From: JABCYV01 sp963729325
GTDB lineage: Bacteria; Acidobacteriota; Terriglobia; Terriglobales; Acidobacteriaceae
Direction: 5' to 3'
Assembly: GCA_963729325.1 (NCBI GenBank)
Contig: CAVSNS010000053.1
Location: 189,848-253,847, forward strand
DNA length: 64,000 bases
Part shown: positions 14,374-23,012 of the stretch, one piece after another
Numbering within the stretch: the first letter of the stretch is position 1
Layout of the letters: every line of letters starts with the position of its first letter
Made by a program: the position numbers and the translations under genes
Notes under the pieces: model-generated
Seen by the model: the letters and a program-made list of their open reading frames with translations, nothing else
Database searches by the model: none
What the model was told of the DNA's origin: nothing

Positions 14374-16485
14374 GTGAAAGTTTATGAGGGCGCGAATATC
14401 CGTAATGTGGCGGTGGTGGGGCATGGGCATGCGGGAAAGACCTCGCTGGTCTCGGCCATGCTCTACACCAGCGGCGCGACGCAGCGCATGGGGCGGGTGG
14501 ACGACGGCTCGGCGACCACTGATTACGATGACGAAGAGATCGCGCGCAAGATGTCGATCGCGGCCAGTCTGGCGTACGTGGAGTGGGGTAAAAGTAAGAT
14601 CAACATCGTGGATACCCCAGGATTCAGCATGTTTGTCCACGAAGCCAAGCTGGCGCTGCCGGTGGTAGACGCGGCCATTGTAGTGGTGGATGGCGTGGCC
14701 GGAGTCGAAGTGGTCACCCAACGAGTGTGGAATTACTGCGAGGAATTCAAGACACCCCGGCTCATCGTGGCGAGCCGTATGGATCGAGAGCGCGCGGATG
14801 CGGAGCGGGTGCTGGAGTCGCTGACTAACGCATTCGGGCGTTCGGTGATTCCACTCGAGCTGCCAATTGGGAAGGAGAAAAACTTTCGCGGCGTCGTGGA
14901 TCTGGTCACCATGAAGGCATACACCTACGAACTGGGTGGCAACGGCAAGGGGAAGGAAACTGAGATCCCAGCTGACATGAAAGATGAAGTACAGGCGGCG
15001 CACGAGAAGCTGGTGGAACTGGTGGCAGAGGGAAACGATGCGCTGCTGGAGGAGTTCTTCGAGAAGGGAACGATTCCAGAAGAGGACCTGATTCCGGCGC
15101 TGCATAATGCCATTCGCGAAGACAAACTCTTCCCCGTGATTTTTGGTTCAGGGTTGGGCAATGTCGGAGCGGACCGGGTGATGGACTTCATTGTGGATTA
15201 CACACCGGCCCCGGCGGAGCATGAATGGGTGCAGGGCGAAGTTGCGGCTTCGGGCAATGGCGAGCCGCCGCGTCGCAAAGAGGCGGACACGGAGCCGGTT
15301 TCGGTGTACGTCTTCAAGACGGTTTCCGACGCTTTTGCGGGGCGAATCTCCTACTTTAAAGTTTTCTCGGGCGTGCTGAAGAACGACGTCACGTTCCAGA
15401 ACTTCGGCCGAGGCTCGTCGGAAAAACTGGCACATATCTCGATCATGCAGGGGAAGACCGCAGTACCGGTGACTGAGCTGCACGCTGGCGATATTGGAGC
15501 GGTGGCGAAACTGAAAGATACGCTGACCGGCGACACCTTGGGGGACAAGAACGCGCCCATTCAGTATCCCAAGGTCAAGCTGCCGGAGCCAGCGATCACG
15601 TTTGCCATCGAGCCCAAGAGCCGCGCTGACGAAGACAAGCTGGGGCCAGGCATCCATAAATTGATGGAAGAAGATGCCATGCTGCGCTTCTTCCGCGATC
15701 CACAGACCAAAGAATTCCTGATCGCGGGAACGGGGCAACAGCACATTGAAGTGGTGGTCTCGAAGATGAAGAAGCGCTACCACACGGAAGTAAATCTGAA
15801 AGCGCCGAAGGTGCCCTACCGCGAGACCATTCGTGGCAAGGCCGACGTGCAAGGGCGGCATAAAAAACAGACTGGCGGTCACGGGCAGTACGGCGACTGC
15901 AAGATCAAGGTCGAGCCGCTGCCTCGAGGCGGGAATTTTGAGTTTGTAAACGATATCTTTGGCGGCGCGATCCCGAAGAACTTCATTCCGCCGGTGGAAA
16001 AGGGGATCAAAGACGCGGCGGCGCGCGGCTATCTCGCGGGCTATCCCATGGTTGATTTCAGAGTGACTCTGTACGACGGGTCATATCACGACGTGGATTC
16101 GAACGATTTGTCCTTCCAGATGGCGGGCCGAATTGCGTTCAAGAAGGCTATGGAAGTTGCCAAGCCGACACTACTGGAACCAGTTATGGCGGTGGAGATT
16201 ACGGTGCCGGATGAATTTGCGGGCACGATCATGGGCGATCTCAATAGCCGGCGCGGACGCATCCAGGGAATGGACAACAAGGGCGGTAATACAGTGGTGA
16301 AGGCGGAAGTGCCGATGGCTGAGATGCTGACCTACGGCGCCGATTTGACCTCCATGACCCAGGGGCGAGGGAGTTTCAACATGGAAATGCATCACTACGA
16401 TGTGGTGCCGGGGCAGCTGCAGGAGAAGATTATCGAGAAGGCGAAGGCGGAACGCGGAGAAGTGAAGGAAGAAGAAGAAGAATAG
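14374..16485 (+). CDS. fusA: Elongation factor G-family GTPase (EF-G paralogue)
   Basis: 703 residues with all EF-G domains. G1 GHGHAGKTS (16-24), G3 DTPGF (80-84). The G4 motif is SRMD (134-137) instead of NKMD, and G1 carries His where standard EF-G has DAG; both point to the EF-G-like (EF-G2) branch rather than the main translocase. Domain IV is complete (GGHGQYGDCKIKVEP, PVEKGIKDAAARGYLAGYPM) and domain V ends with MTQGRGSFNMEMHHYDVVPG. It is not next to rpsG/tuf. Start GTG with AAAGGAG upstream. The tail is EVKEEEEE. Its role may be in ribosome recycling or stress translation, unproven. Confidence 0.9.
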   Translation: MKVYEGANIRNVAVVGHGHAGKTSLVSAMLYTSGATQRMGRVDDGSATTDYDDEEIARKMSIAASLAYVEWGKSKINIVDTPGFSMFVHEAKLALPVVDAAIVVVDGVAGVEVVTQRVWNYCEEFKTPRLIVASRMDRERADAERVLESLTNAFGRSVIPLELPIGKEKNFRGVVDLVTMKAYTYELGGNGKGKETEIPADMKDEVQAAHEKLVELVAEGNDALLEEFFEKGTIPEEDLIPALHNAIREDKLFPVIFGSGLGNVGADRVMDFIVDYTPAPAEHEWVQGEVAASGNGEPPRRKEADTEPVSVYVFKTVSDAFAGRISYFKVFSGVLKNDVTFQNFGRGSSEKLAHISIMQGKTAVPVTELHAGDIGAVAKLKDTLTGDTLGDKNAPIQYPKVKLPEPAITFAIEPKSRADEDKLGPGIHKLMEEDAMLRFFRDPQTKEFLIAGTGQQHIEVVVSKMKKRYHTEVNLKAPKVPYRETIRGKADVQGRHKKQTGGHGQYGDCKIKVEPLPRGGNFEFVNDIFGGAIPKNFIPPVEKGIKDAAARGYLAGYPMVDFRVTLYDGSYHDVDSNDLSFQMAGRIAFKKAMEVAKPTLLEPVMAVEITVPDEFAGTIMGDLNSRRGRIQGMDNKGGNTVVKAEVPMAEMLTYGADLTSMTQGRGSFNMEMHHYDVVPGQLQEKIIEKAKAERGEVKEEEEE

Positions 16486-16531
16486 GTGAGTTCCGCCGTC
16501 TGAGGTTTATACGCGCGCACTGCTCGTCCGT

Positions 16532-17068
16532 TTGATTTGCTGTGCGTTGTTGATGACACTCGCCGAAATCGTCGACGCGCAAACCACAACACCGCCAGAT
16601 GGTCCTCCCGTTATCCCGCCTGATACGGCAAAGCAAAACCTCGTGAGCTTTGTTCAGCCAGAGTATCCGCCTCTTGCCAAGGCGGCGCTGATTGCGGGTA
16701 TTGTGCACGCATCCATCGTCGTTGACGAAACGGGCGGCGTTAGGGATATCAAGCTCATCAGCGGGTACCCCATGCTTGCCCCGTCTGCCCTGGAGGCGAT
16801 CAGAAAATGGAAGTACAAGCCGTTCCAAGTGGACGGGAAGACGACCGCGGTGCGGACCGAAGTGGAAGTATCAATTCCCCCCAACATTACTCAGTCCGAA
16901 ATAGATCGCGAGAGAAAGTTCCAAGACGCCTACTGGCAAAATGAAAGGGCTGGACGTGACGCCATTCAGAAAGGTGACTTAGCCACGGCAGCGTCCAAGT
17001 TGCAGAGTGCACAGGCCGCAGCCGAGGGGCGCGGCGATGATAAATGGCTGGAACTTGTGATGTCCTGA
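16532..17068 (+). CDS. TonB C-terminal domain protein, first open piece
   Basis: A short signal-like start, a Pro-rich stretch (TTTPPDGPPVIPPDT) and a TonB_C domain: VQPEYPPLAKAALIAGIVHA, VVDETGGVRDIKLISGYPML, EAIRKWKYKPFQVDGK. Such proteins couple inner-membrane energy to outer-membrane receptors or act as periplasmic variants. The end DKWLELVMS is a frame break near 17058; the next entry completes the protein with TPR-like helices. Start is TTG and uncertain. Confidence 0.75.
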   Translation: MICCALLMTLAEIVDAQTTTPPDGPPVIPPDTAKQNLVSFVQPEYPPLAKAALIAGIVHASIVVDETGGVRDIKLISGYPMLAPSALEAIRKWKYKPFQVDGKTTAVRTEVEVSIPPNITQSEIDRERKFQDAYWQNERAGRDAIQKGDLATAASKLQSAQAAAEGRGDDKWLELVMS

Positions 17069-17499
17069 CTATGTTAGCAGACGTCAGCGAGCGTCAAAAA
17101 AATTATACCGAGGCCGAGAGTCTGCTGAAGAGGTCAATGCAGATACACCAGAAACACCAAGGTCCGGACGAGGCCGAGATCGCAGGCAGCGAGTTTAACC
17201 TCGCGGCTCTATATGTCCGGATGCAGAGGTTTTCCGAAGCGGAGCCCCTGTTCCTCGACGTCTGCAGAATTTGGGAGCTCCGCATAGCGGACACCTCCAT
17301 GACCGAGGCAAGAGCAAGTTACGGACGGCATTTGGCGCTGAGCTACATCGCAACAGCCCGACTTGCTGCCGAGAGCAACCGCTGGGCCGATGCCAAAACA
17401 AGATGTCGCAAGGCAGTTGCTTTCGCTGAGGAATGGCCAACTCAAGATCAAATGGCAGCTATCAAACCAGGCTGCGATTCCTTGATGGACGCGCACTGA
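17044..17499 (+). CDS. TPR-like tail of the TonB-domain protein (other frame)
   Basis: From LTMLADVSERQKNYTEAESL onward this continues the preceding protein after a single-base shift. It has TPR pairs: KNYTEAESLLKRSMQIH, IAGSEFNLAALYVRMQRFSE and YIATARLAAESNRWADAKT. TonB_C plus TPR in one polypeptide is seen in Acidobacteriota; it may bind partners in the periplasm. Confidence 0.65.
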   Translation: MAGTCDVLTMLADVSERQKNYTEAESLLKRSMQIHQKHQGPDEAEIAGSEFNLAALYVRMQRFSEAEPLFLDVCRIWELRIADTSMTEARASYGRHLALSYIATARLAAESNRWADAKTRCRKAVAFAEEWPTQDQMAAIKPGCDSLMDAH

Positions 17500-17504
17500 G
17501 CGGA

Positions 17505-17933
17505 TTAGCTCGTCTTCATTCCCTGCGCCTTCGCCAGTTTCGCCTGCCGCTCGTCAAACGTCCAGAATCGTTCAGCTTTGAGTTCCAGCGCGCAGGCGAC
17601 GTGCAGTGTATCGAGCGTTCGCATGCCGAACTTCGGTCCGTAGCGGCGGGCGAGATCGGCGCAAAGCTCGAAAGCGTTCTCCGGTAGCGGTGTCTCGCGC
17701 CAAAGATCGGCAGCCTCATCCGAAATAAATTGGGCATTTGCTCGATCGGCTTTCTCCGCCGTAACAGTTCCGCGAAATTGATGCTGCCCGAGAGCGTGGG
17801 CCCACTCGGCACGATGGAGAGGAGTTAGTGTCAGTGGCGGCGCGCCCTGTAGGCGACGCCGCGCTTCCGGGGAATGGACGTCGGTAAAGTATAAGCGAGA
17901 CTACAAAGCTGGTATCCGACGTAAACGCGTCAA
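17505..17933 (-). CDS. vapC: VapC-type PIN-domain toxin (pair 1), one frame break
   Basis: Reading two frames together gives SDTSFVVSL (N-terminal Asp of the PIN active site), TDVHSPEARRRLQGAPPLTL, HRAEWAHALGQHQFRG and the C-terminal signature RTLDTLHVACALELKAERFW TFDERQ, ending at the stop 17505-17507. PIN toxins cleave RNA with acidic residues; the D of DTS and the D of TLDTLHVA are visible. The break is near 17895. Directly downstream of and overlapping its antitoxin. Confidence 0.65.
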
Positions 17934-18164
17934 TAGCGTCCCCGATCCTCAAGGACGACATCGGCCCGGAGAATGCGGTCGCCAAAAATTTTCTTGGCAC
18001 GAGCCTCGAAGTCCGGCCATTTGGCCGGTTTTTCTTGCTGTCCTTTCAGGAACAATGCGTGCAATGACGCGATCACGTTCCCGAAGTTCAACGGTGTTTC
18101 CCGCCCGAAGCCAGGCTTTGAGGCGACGGGTGTCTCGAAGTTGGCGGATGTTTACAGAAGGCAT
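17930..18164 (-). CDS. vapB: VapB/Phd-type antitoxin (pair 1), one frame break
   Basis: Starts MPSVNIRQLRDTRRLKAWLR and ELRERDRVIARIVPE, the DNA-binding half of Phd/YefM-like antitoxins. After a shift near 18030 another frame gives KWPDFEARAKKIFGD and LRADVVLEDRGRY, the expected toxin-wrapping tail, with stop at 17930-17932. Without the correction the protein ends in unrelated residues at 17949. The stop overlaps the toxin start region. Confidence 0.65.
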
Positions 18165-18255
18165 GTTTACAAATGTGACACATTATGTGGCACATTGTCA
18201 AGATACCTTGCACCAGCGCGCGACGCCCGTGCCTACATCGATAGGCCAAACAGCC

Positions 18256-18653
18256 TTAGCCGACTCGGCAGACTTCAATGTCGGTGAGTGCGAAATCGGT
18301 GCCCTTCGCCAGCAGCGGTTCGCCTGAGGACTTGGCCAGAGCATAAGCGAAACAGTCTCCGAAGTTGAGGGCAGCCAAATGGCGGCCTTTGCCGTATTTG
18401 CGCCAGGCCGATCGCGCAATTTCGACTTGTTCGCCGTCTACGGGGACGAGCTGGTAGATTGGCGCGGACAATGAAGAGGTCGAATTCGCGGCCTGCAGCT
18501 TCGCCGCGTCTGGCTTCCAGAACAATTCCTGTTTCGAGTGCATTGGCGGCGGAGATGAGACCGTGTACCGTCCTCGACAATCAGATCGAGAAAATGCTTG
18601 CGCTCGGGCTCGGCCAGGAAAATGGCGACCAGGGCCGAGGTATCGATCACCAT
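18256..18653 (-). CDS. vapC: VapC-type PIN-domain toxin (pair 2), two frame breaks
   Basis: Three pieces join: MVIDTSALVAIFLAEPERKH, then LISAANALETGIVLEARRGE, then EIARSAWRKYGKGRHLAALN with FGDCFAYALAKSSGEPLLAK, ending DIEVCRVG. These are typical Rv0627/VapC-like PIN blocks with acidic residues in VIDTSAL, ALETG and NFGDCFAYA. Breaks lie near 18560 and 18470. The ATG overlaps the antitoxin stop as TGATG, so the two are translationally coupled. Confidence 0.7.
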
Positions 18654-18907
18654 CAGTGCGGCATCCCGTGCTCGTCATAGCCGAGGATTTCTTCTTCAGG
18701 TCGCGAGTCGAGTGTGGGAAGGGCGTCCACCCGATGCAACATATCTTCAAGCTGACTCGTCAGAACGCGGCCGCGCCGCCTGCTACTCATCCGCTCCCAT
18801 CGCTCTGCCAGAGAATTGTGAATGGCTTCAGTCAGAGACTCGCCAGTCTCGCTCGCAACTTCGCGGGCAAGGCGCTCCGTGCGCTCGTTTTTGATACTAA
18901 GTGGCAT
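18653..18907 (-). CDS. vapB: VapB-like antitoxin (pair 2)
   Basis: 84 intact residues: MPLSIKNERTERLAREVASE, TGESLTEAIHNSLAERWERM, the PSK/Rv0623-type ribbon-helix-helix antitoxin pattern. The upstream DNA (18908-19010) is strikingly AT-rich (TTATATAATTATG) compared with the rest of the window and probably holds the autoregulated promoter. Confidence 0.8.
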   Translation of the reverse strand: MPLSIKNERTERLAREVASETGESLTEAIHNSLAERWERMSSRRRGRVLTSQLEDMLHRVDALPTLDSRPEEEILGYDEHGMPH

Positions 18908-19010
18908 TCGGTCCCGAGCGTCATTATAGCATAGAAGCCCACATTATATAATTATGCCAATACGCATTTAATACAATAGAAATCAATAGTGATACGGCAT
19001 TGGTAACAAC

Positions 19011-19544
19011 CTACTTCTTCGGCTGTGCTGACGGTGGAACCAAGCCATTCAGGCGGAGATACATGGCGACGATAGCGTAGTGATCGGCCCAGCTGCTGGC
19101 CAGCGCCAGGAAGGCCCAAGCGCGAGGCCGAGGCTTACCATCAAAGCCCTTAATGGAATCGCCCAGTTTGGAGTCATCAGCCTTGGCGAGAGCGTCACCG
19201 CAGAAATCAAATGATGCTTTCACCGCCGCAACCAGTTTTTCCTTGCCTTCGGTTCCCTTCAATTCTTCGACTTTCGGCTGGGGAACGTCGCCAACGTTGG
19301 CGCAAAAGAAATTATTTCCCTCGACGATATGCGCTGCGAAAGCGCCAAAGGATAACTGCTCTGGAGTTGGCTTATACCCGAACTTATCCGCGGGCATTTC
19401 TTCGATGGCGGCAACGGTGTTTTTCTGGCGACCGGGCAGGGCGTCGCGAAGCACCGTAGAAACGGGGTTCTTGGTCTGTTGAGCGAAGACAACGGTACAG
19501 GAGACGAGGAGCAATAACACAGCGAAAAATCGTTTCATGGACAC
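19011..19544 (-). CDS. Secreted DinB-superfamily protein
   Basis: 177 residues with a signal peptide (FFAVLLLLVSCTVVFAQQ). The DinB four-helix fold is indicated by AIEEMPADKFGYKPTPEQLS, FGAFAAHIVEGNNFFCANV and SWADHYAIVAMYLRLNG; the histidines in AAH and DHY match the metal-binding triad of the family. Exported DinB proteins are frequent in Acidobacteriota; their substrate is unknown. Single gene. Confidence 0.85.
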   Translation of the reverse strand: MSMKRFFAVLLLLVSCTVVFAQQTKNPVSTVLRDALPGRQKNTVAAIEEMPADKFGYKPTPEQLSFGAFAAHIVEGNNFFCANVGDVPQPKVEELKGTEGKEKLVAAVKASFDFCGDALAKADDSKLGDSIKGFDGKPRPRAWAFLALASSWADHYAIVAMYLRLNGLVPPSAQPKK

Positions 19545-19615
19545 GACCTCCGAAAAGTGACAGCAAGGATAAACCTACGCGGATAATTGCGCCACTCAGC
19601 CGATGGACAGCAGTT

Positions 19616-20446
19616 CTACACGGCGACTTCGGGAGTGGCTTCCAACAGGGTTCGGGTGTAGGGGTGACTGGGTTGAGTGGTCATCTGAGCCGTGGGTCCG
19701 ACCTCGACGATTTTTCCGCGGTACATCACGGCGATGCGGGTGGCCAGATAGCGGACGACCGGCATGGAATGAGAGATGAACAGATAGGTCAGACCAAATT
19801 CCCGTTGCAACTGGGCGAGCAGGTTTACGATCTGCGCTCCGACGCTGACGTCGAGGGCGGAGACCGGTTCGTCGGCGACGATCAAGCGCGGATGCAAAGC
19901 GAGGGCGCGCGCGATTCCGACGCGTTGCCGCTGGCCGCCGCTGAACTCGTGCGGGAAACGGGCCAGGGCGGATTCATCAAGTCCGACCGCGCGGAGGAGC
20001 TCAGTAACTCGGGTGCGAATCCCACCCTTTCGCAAAGAACGCGAAAAGGATGGGGCACCCGCGGACGAGCTCATGCGTTCATGAATGATGAGCGGCTCGC
20101 TGACGATTTCCTCCACTCGCATGCGAGGATCGAGCGATCCGAAGGGATCCTGAAAGATGATCTGCATGTCGCGGCGGAGGCGGCGCATCTCTCCGCGGCT
20201 GGCGGCAATCAGTTCGTTGCCGTCGAAACGGATGCTGCCGGAAGTTGGTTCGATCAAGCGCAGCACCAGGCGCCCGAGCGTACTCTTGCCTGATCCGGAC
20301 TCGCCGACTAGCCCTAGAGTCTCGCCGGATTCAATATCGAGAGAAACATCGTCTACGGCTCGGACTTCGCTCGTCGCACCCCCACCAAAGATGGATTCGC
20401 CAAGTGGGAAAATCTTAGTCAGGTTGCGGACTTCGAGAAGAGCCAC
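19616..20446 (-). CDS. Oligopeptide/dipeptide ABC transporter ATP-binding protein (OppF/DppF type)
   Basis: From the GTG at 20446 (VALLEVRNLTKIFPLGESIF), 277 residues. Walker A GESGSGKST, Q-loop IIFQDPFGSLDPRM, signature FSGGQRQRVGIARAL, Walker B RLIVADEP, H-loop FISHSM, and the C-terminal HPYTRTLLEA typical of OppF. About residues 128-145 (SAGAPSFSRSLRKGGIRT) are encoded by a palindromic repeat inserted in frame between IIHER and VTELLRAVGL. No permease or binding-protein gene is adjacent, so it must pair with subunits elsewhere. Divergent from asmA. Confidence 0.88.
   Translation of the reverse strand: MALLEVRNLTKIFPLGESIFGGGATSEVRAVDDVSLDIESGETLGLVGESGSGKSTLGRLVLRLIEPTSGSIRFDGNELIAASRGEMRRLRRDMQIIFQDPFGSLDPRMRVEEIVSEPLIIHERMSSSAGAPSFSRSLRKGGIRTRVTELLRAVGLDESALARFPHEFSGGQRQRVGIARALALHPRLIVADEPVSALDVSVGAQIVNLLAQLQREFGLTYLFISHSMPVVRYLATRIAVMYRGKIVEVGPTAQMTTQPSHPYTRTLLEATPEVAV
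20017..20062. repeat. Palindromic repeat inside the ABC ATPase gene
   Basis: On the minus strand: GGGTGCCCCATCC, then CTTTTCGC, loop GTTCTTT, GCGAAAGG, GTGGGA. The head GGGTGCCCC[A/G]TCC is shared with the inverted repeats at 23954 and 24223, and the stem-loop core with 28396-28437. It replaces about 15 codons without breaking the frame. Confidence 0.7.
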
Positions 20447-20742
20447 ATGCGGATAGTAGCATTCTGCGAAACTGCTCCCCTCCCGATCTTTGCAAAAACC
20501 CCGATACACCCTTGACCGTAGTCCCTTGGGGAAAGCCAGTAGCCCGCGAGAAATCTGGTTATGCGCGGGAGCAATCGACCGTGCAACCGTCCGGATTGAA
20601 AAAGGAGGGAGCAGTCTTGGCAAACGGAAATGGAATTCTCTGGTCCGGCCTAGAGATAGTACCCTCGCAATGTTTATCGGCAAACCCCATCGACGAGACC
20701 TCATCAAATGACATTGTTGCCGCCACTGGGAAGGAGTTTTTT

Positions 20743-21354
20743 GTGCGGAAAATAGGAATTGCGCTAGGGATTATCGTGCTCATTATAGTGGTCGGTGCTC
20801 TGATTTTTGCCGCAACATTCGATGTAAATAAGTACCGCGGCACAATTCAGTCCGAACTTCAAAAACACATTGGGCGCCCCGTGAATCTCGGCGATTTGCA
20901 TCTGAAGATCTTTCCACCAAGCTTCGGGATACAGGATCTGGCGATTGCCGACGATCCACGCTTTAGCCCGGAGGCGCCCTTCGTAAAGGCCAAAGAACTG
21001 GATATCTCAGTTCGACTTCTGCCGTTGTTGCACAAACAGATCGAAATCAGTTCTCTGGATTTACAACGGCCCAGCGTGAACCTGATCAAAAACCACCAGG
21101 GGGAGTGGAATTTTGCTTCTCTAGGGCCACCCTCCGGAGACCGGCAATTCTGGGGTTGGGCAGCCACCTTCTACCCCGTCCAAGAACAAGCGGCCCGCCG
21201 GGGCCTCTCCCGAGTCACAGGCTGCTCCACAGAACTGGTCACCAGGAGCGGCGGAACAGCAATTGTCACTTGGCAAGCTGACGGTTCAGGATGGCCAGAT
21301 TTCTCTTCTGGACCAGGCGCAAAGCAAGACGCCGTCGTTGTACGATCACATTGA
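20743..21354 (+). CDS. AsmA-family protein, N-terminal piece
   Basis: GTG at 20743 with AAGGAG upstream: MRKIGIALGIIVLIIVVGAL is an N-terminal membrane anchor, followed by the AsmA start FDVNKYRGTIQSELQKHIGR, LGDLHLKIFPPSFGIQDLAI and FVKAKELDISVRLLPLLHKQ. The true frame is lost after about 21140 (NFASLG), where the sequence continues in frame 2. AsmA-like proteins are long bridges thought to carry phospholipid to the outer membrane. Confidence 0.8.
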   Translation: MRKIGIALGIIVLIIVVGALIFAATFDVNKYRGTIQSELQKHIGRPVNLGDLHLKIFPPSFGIQDLAIADDPRFSPEAPFVKAKELDISVRLLPLLHKQIEISSLDLQRPSVNLIKNHQGEWNFASLGPPSGDRQFWGWAATFYPVQEQAARRGLSRVTGCSTELVTRSGGTAIVTWQADGSGWPDFSSGPGAKQDAVVVRSH

Positions 21355-21748
21355 TGTCACGTTGACAGACTTTTCCCCCAATAGCGTGTTCACCATCGAT
21401 GCTGCTGCGCACATGGCAGGTGCAGGCTCCCAGGATCTAAGGCTGCAGGGGAAAGGCGGTCCGCTCGCCCAACCGGACCTTAGCAAAACTCCGTTCCATG
21501 GCACCTTGAATTTAAAACAGGTTGGAATTGTTGATTTATCAAAGTTTCTCAATTCTCCTGCGCTGAGCGGAACGGACGGCGTGATGACCGGACAGACGAA
21601 AATCAATAGCGATTCCGGCAAGCTGACTGCGGAAGGCGAAACAAATATAGAGAAAGTCAAAGTGCACGGAATGGAACTCGGATATCCCGTGTCAGCTCAA
21701 TACGACCTGACCGATGACTTGCCCGTCGACCTGATTACCGATTCGTAG
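21263..21748 (+). CDS. AsmA-family protein, middle piece
   Basis: LGKLTVQDGQISLLDQAQSK, VTLTDFSPNSVFTIDAAAHM and LQGKGGPLAQPDLSKTPFHG are typical AsmA repeats of beta structure. The piece ends TDDLPVDLITDS at a frame break near 21740; the next entry resumes with VKLGPSPLEMSG. Confidence 0.75.
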   Translation: MSLGKLTVQDGQISLLDQAQSKTPSLYDHIDVTLTDFSPNSVFTIDAAAHMAGAGSQDLRLQGKGGPLAQPDLSKTPFHGTLNLKQVGIVDLSKFLNSPALSGTDGVMTGQTKINSDSGKLTAEGETNIEKVKVHGMELGYPVSAQYDLTDDLPVDLITDS

Positions 21749-21782
21749 ATTCGCTGTAAAACTTGGACCGTCACCCCTTGAG

Positions 21783-22946
21783 ATGAGCGGCACCGTCAAT
21801 GCCAAATCGACGCCGCCGCAGATCGATCTCAATCTGAGGGCAAACAATGTTTCGATCGCGGAAGCGGCAAAATTCGCAGCCGCATCGGGCATGGCCTTTT
21901 CCCAGGGGACCACAGTCACGGGCAACGTGAATGCGAATGTTCAAGCAAATGGCGCTGCAGATAAGCCGGCGCTGACCGGAACATTGACTGCCAGCAACAT
22001 TCAGATGAGTGGAAGAGAAATTCCACAGCCCATACAGATCCAGACCATAAACTTAAACTTATCGCCTTCTGAGGTTCGGTCGAATCCTTTCAACATGGTT
22101 TCGGGTGGAACCACGGTGAACACGCAATTCACAATGCGAAATTACTCGTCTCCGTCACCGGTCGTGGATGCGACGGTGCGAGCACCGAATGCTCAGCTAC
22201 CTGCGATTTTGGCGTTGGCGAAGGCTTATGGCGTGACCTCACTCGACAAGGTGAGTGGCGAAGGTACGCTGAACCTGGACATGCACGCCGCCGGCCCCGT
22301 CAAGTCAATCAGCGGACCGGAGATCATGAAAGCCCTGAACGGCACCGTGAATCTGAATTTCTCGAACGTCAAATACTCCGGGGCGAACATTGGGCACGAG
22401 CTCGCATCGATTGCTGGGTTCTTAAATGCCGGCTCAACTGCTCAGTCCGCATCGGGCGTTACCAACATTCAGAAGATGACAGGCAACATTACCGTGAAGA
22501 ACGGAATCGCGCAGACCAACGATTTGCAAGCCCAGCTCGACATTGGAAACATTGGGCTTGCGGGTACGGCGAGCTTGGTCACGGAAGCCCTCAACATGCA
22601 CGCGACCGCAGTGATTTCGCAAGGAGTCAGCCAGAAAGTGGGAGGGCAAAATATTGGTGGATTCATGAAAACCGCACTGGCAAACAACCAAGGAGAGCTG
22701 GTAATTCCGGCCCTGGTTACTGGGACATTCTCAAATCCGAAGTTCGAACCGGATGTCCAGCAACTGGCTCAAATGAAGCTGAAAGGGCTGATCCCGAACA
22801 TCAATAATCCGGCGTCGGTGGCCAGCACGGTGCAAAATCTGTTAGGCGGGCCTAAGAACCCTGCTGAGCAGCCCCAACAACAAGCGCCGCAACAACAAAA
22901 CCCAGTGCAGCAGATTCTGGGACTATTTGGAAAGAAAAAACAATAG
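21783..22946 (+). CDS. AsmA-family protein, C-terminal piece
   Basis: 387 residues in the third frame. It has the AsmA C-terminal domain: GEGTLNLDMHAAGPVKSISG, ALNGTVNLNFSNVKYSGANI, KMTGNITVKNGIAQTNDLQA, and MHATAVISQGVSQKVGG. It closes with a Gln-rich linker and QQILGLFGKKKQ, a basic end. Together the three pieces make about 730 residues, the usual size. Part of envelope biogenesis. Confidence 0.85.
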   Translation: MSGTVNAKSTPPQIDLNLRANNVSIAEAAKFAAASGMAFSQGTTVTGNVNANVQANGAADKPALTGTLTASNIQMSGREIPQPIQIQTINLNLSPSEVRSNPFNMVSGGTTVNTQFTMRNYSSPSPVVDATVRAPNAQLPAILALAKAYGVTSLDKVSGEGTLNLDMHAAGPVKSISGPEIMKALNGTVNLNFSNVKYSGANIGHELASIAGFLNAGSTAQSASGVTNIQKMTGNITVKNGIAQTNDLQAQLDIGNIGLAGTASLVTEALNMHATAVISQGVSQKVGGQNIGGFMKTALANNQGELVIPALVTGTFSNPKFEPDVQQLAQMKLKGLIPNINNPASVASTVQNLLGGPKNPAEQPQQQAPQQQNPVQQILGLFGKKKQ

Positions 22947-23012
22947 AACGAGCAGTAGAACGGCAGCTAGCGAATTATCAGGTAACGCGGCGGTCATTAC
23001 GGTGACGCTCCC

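Noticed and set aside
15148..15882. Long minus-strand frame inside the EF-G gene
   Set aside because: Antisense shadow of a strongly conserved gene; no family features.
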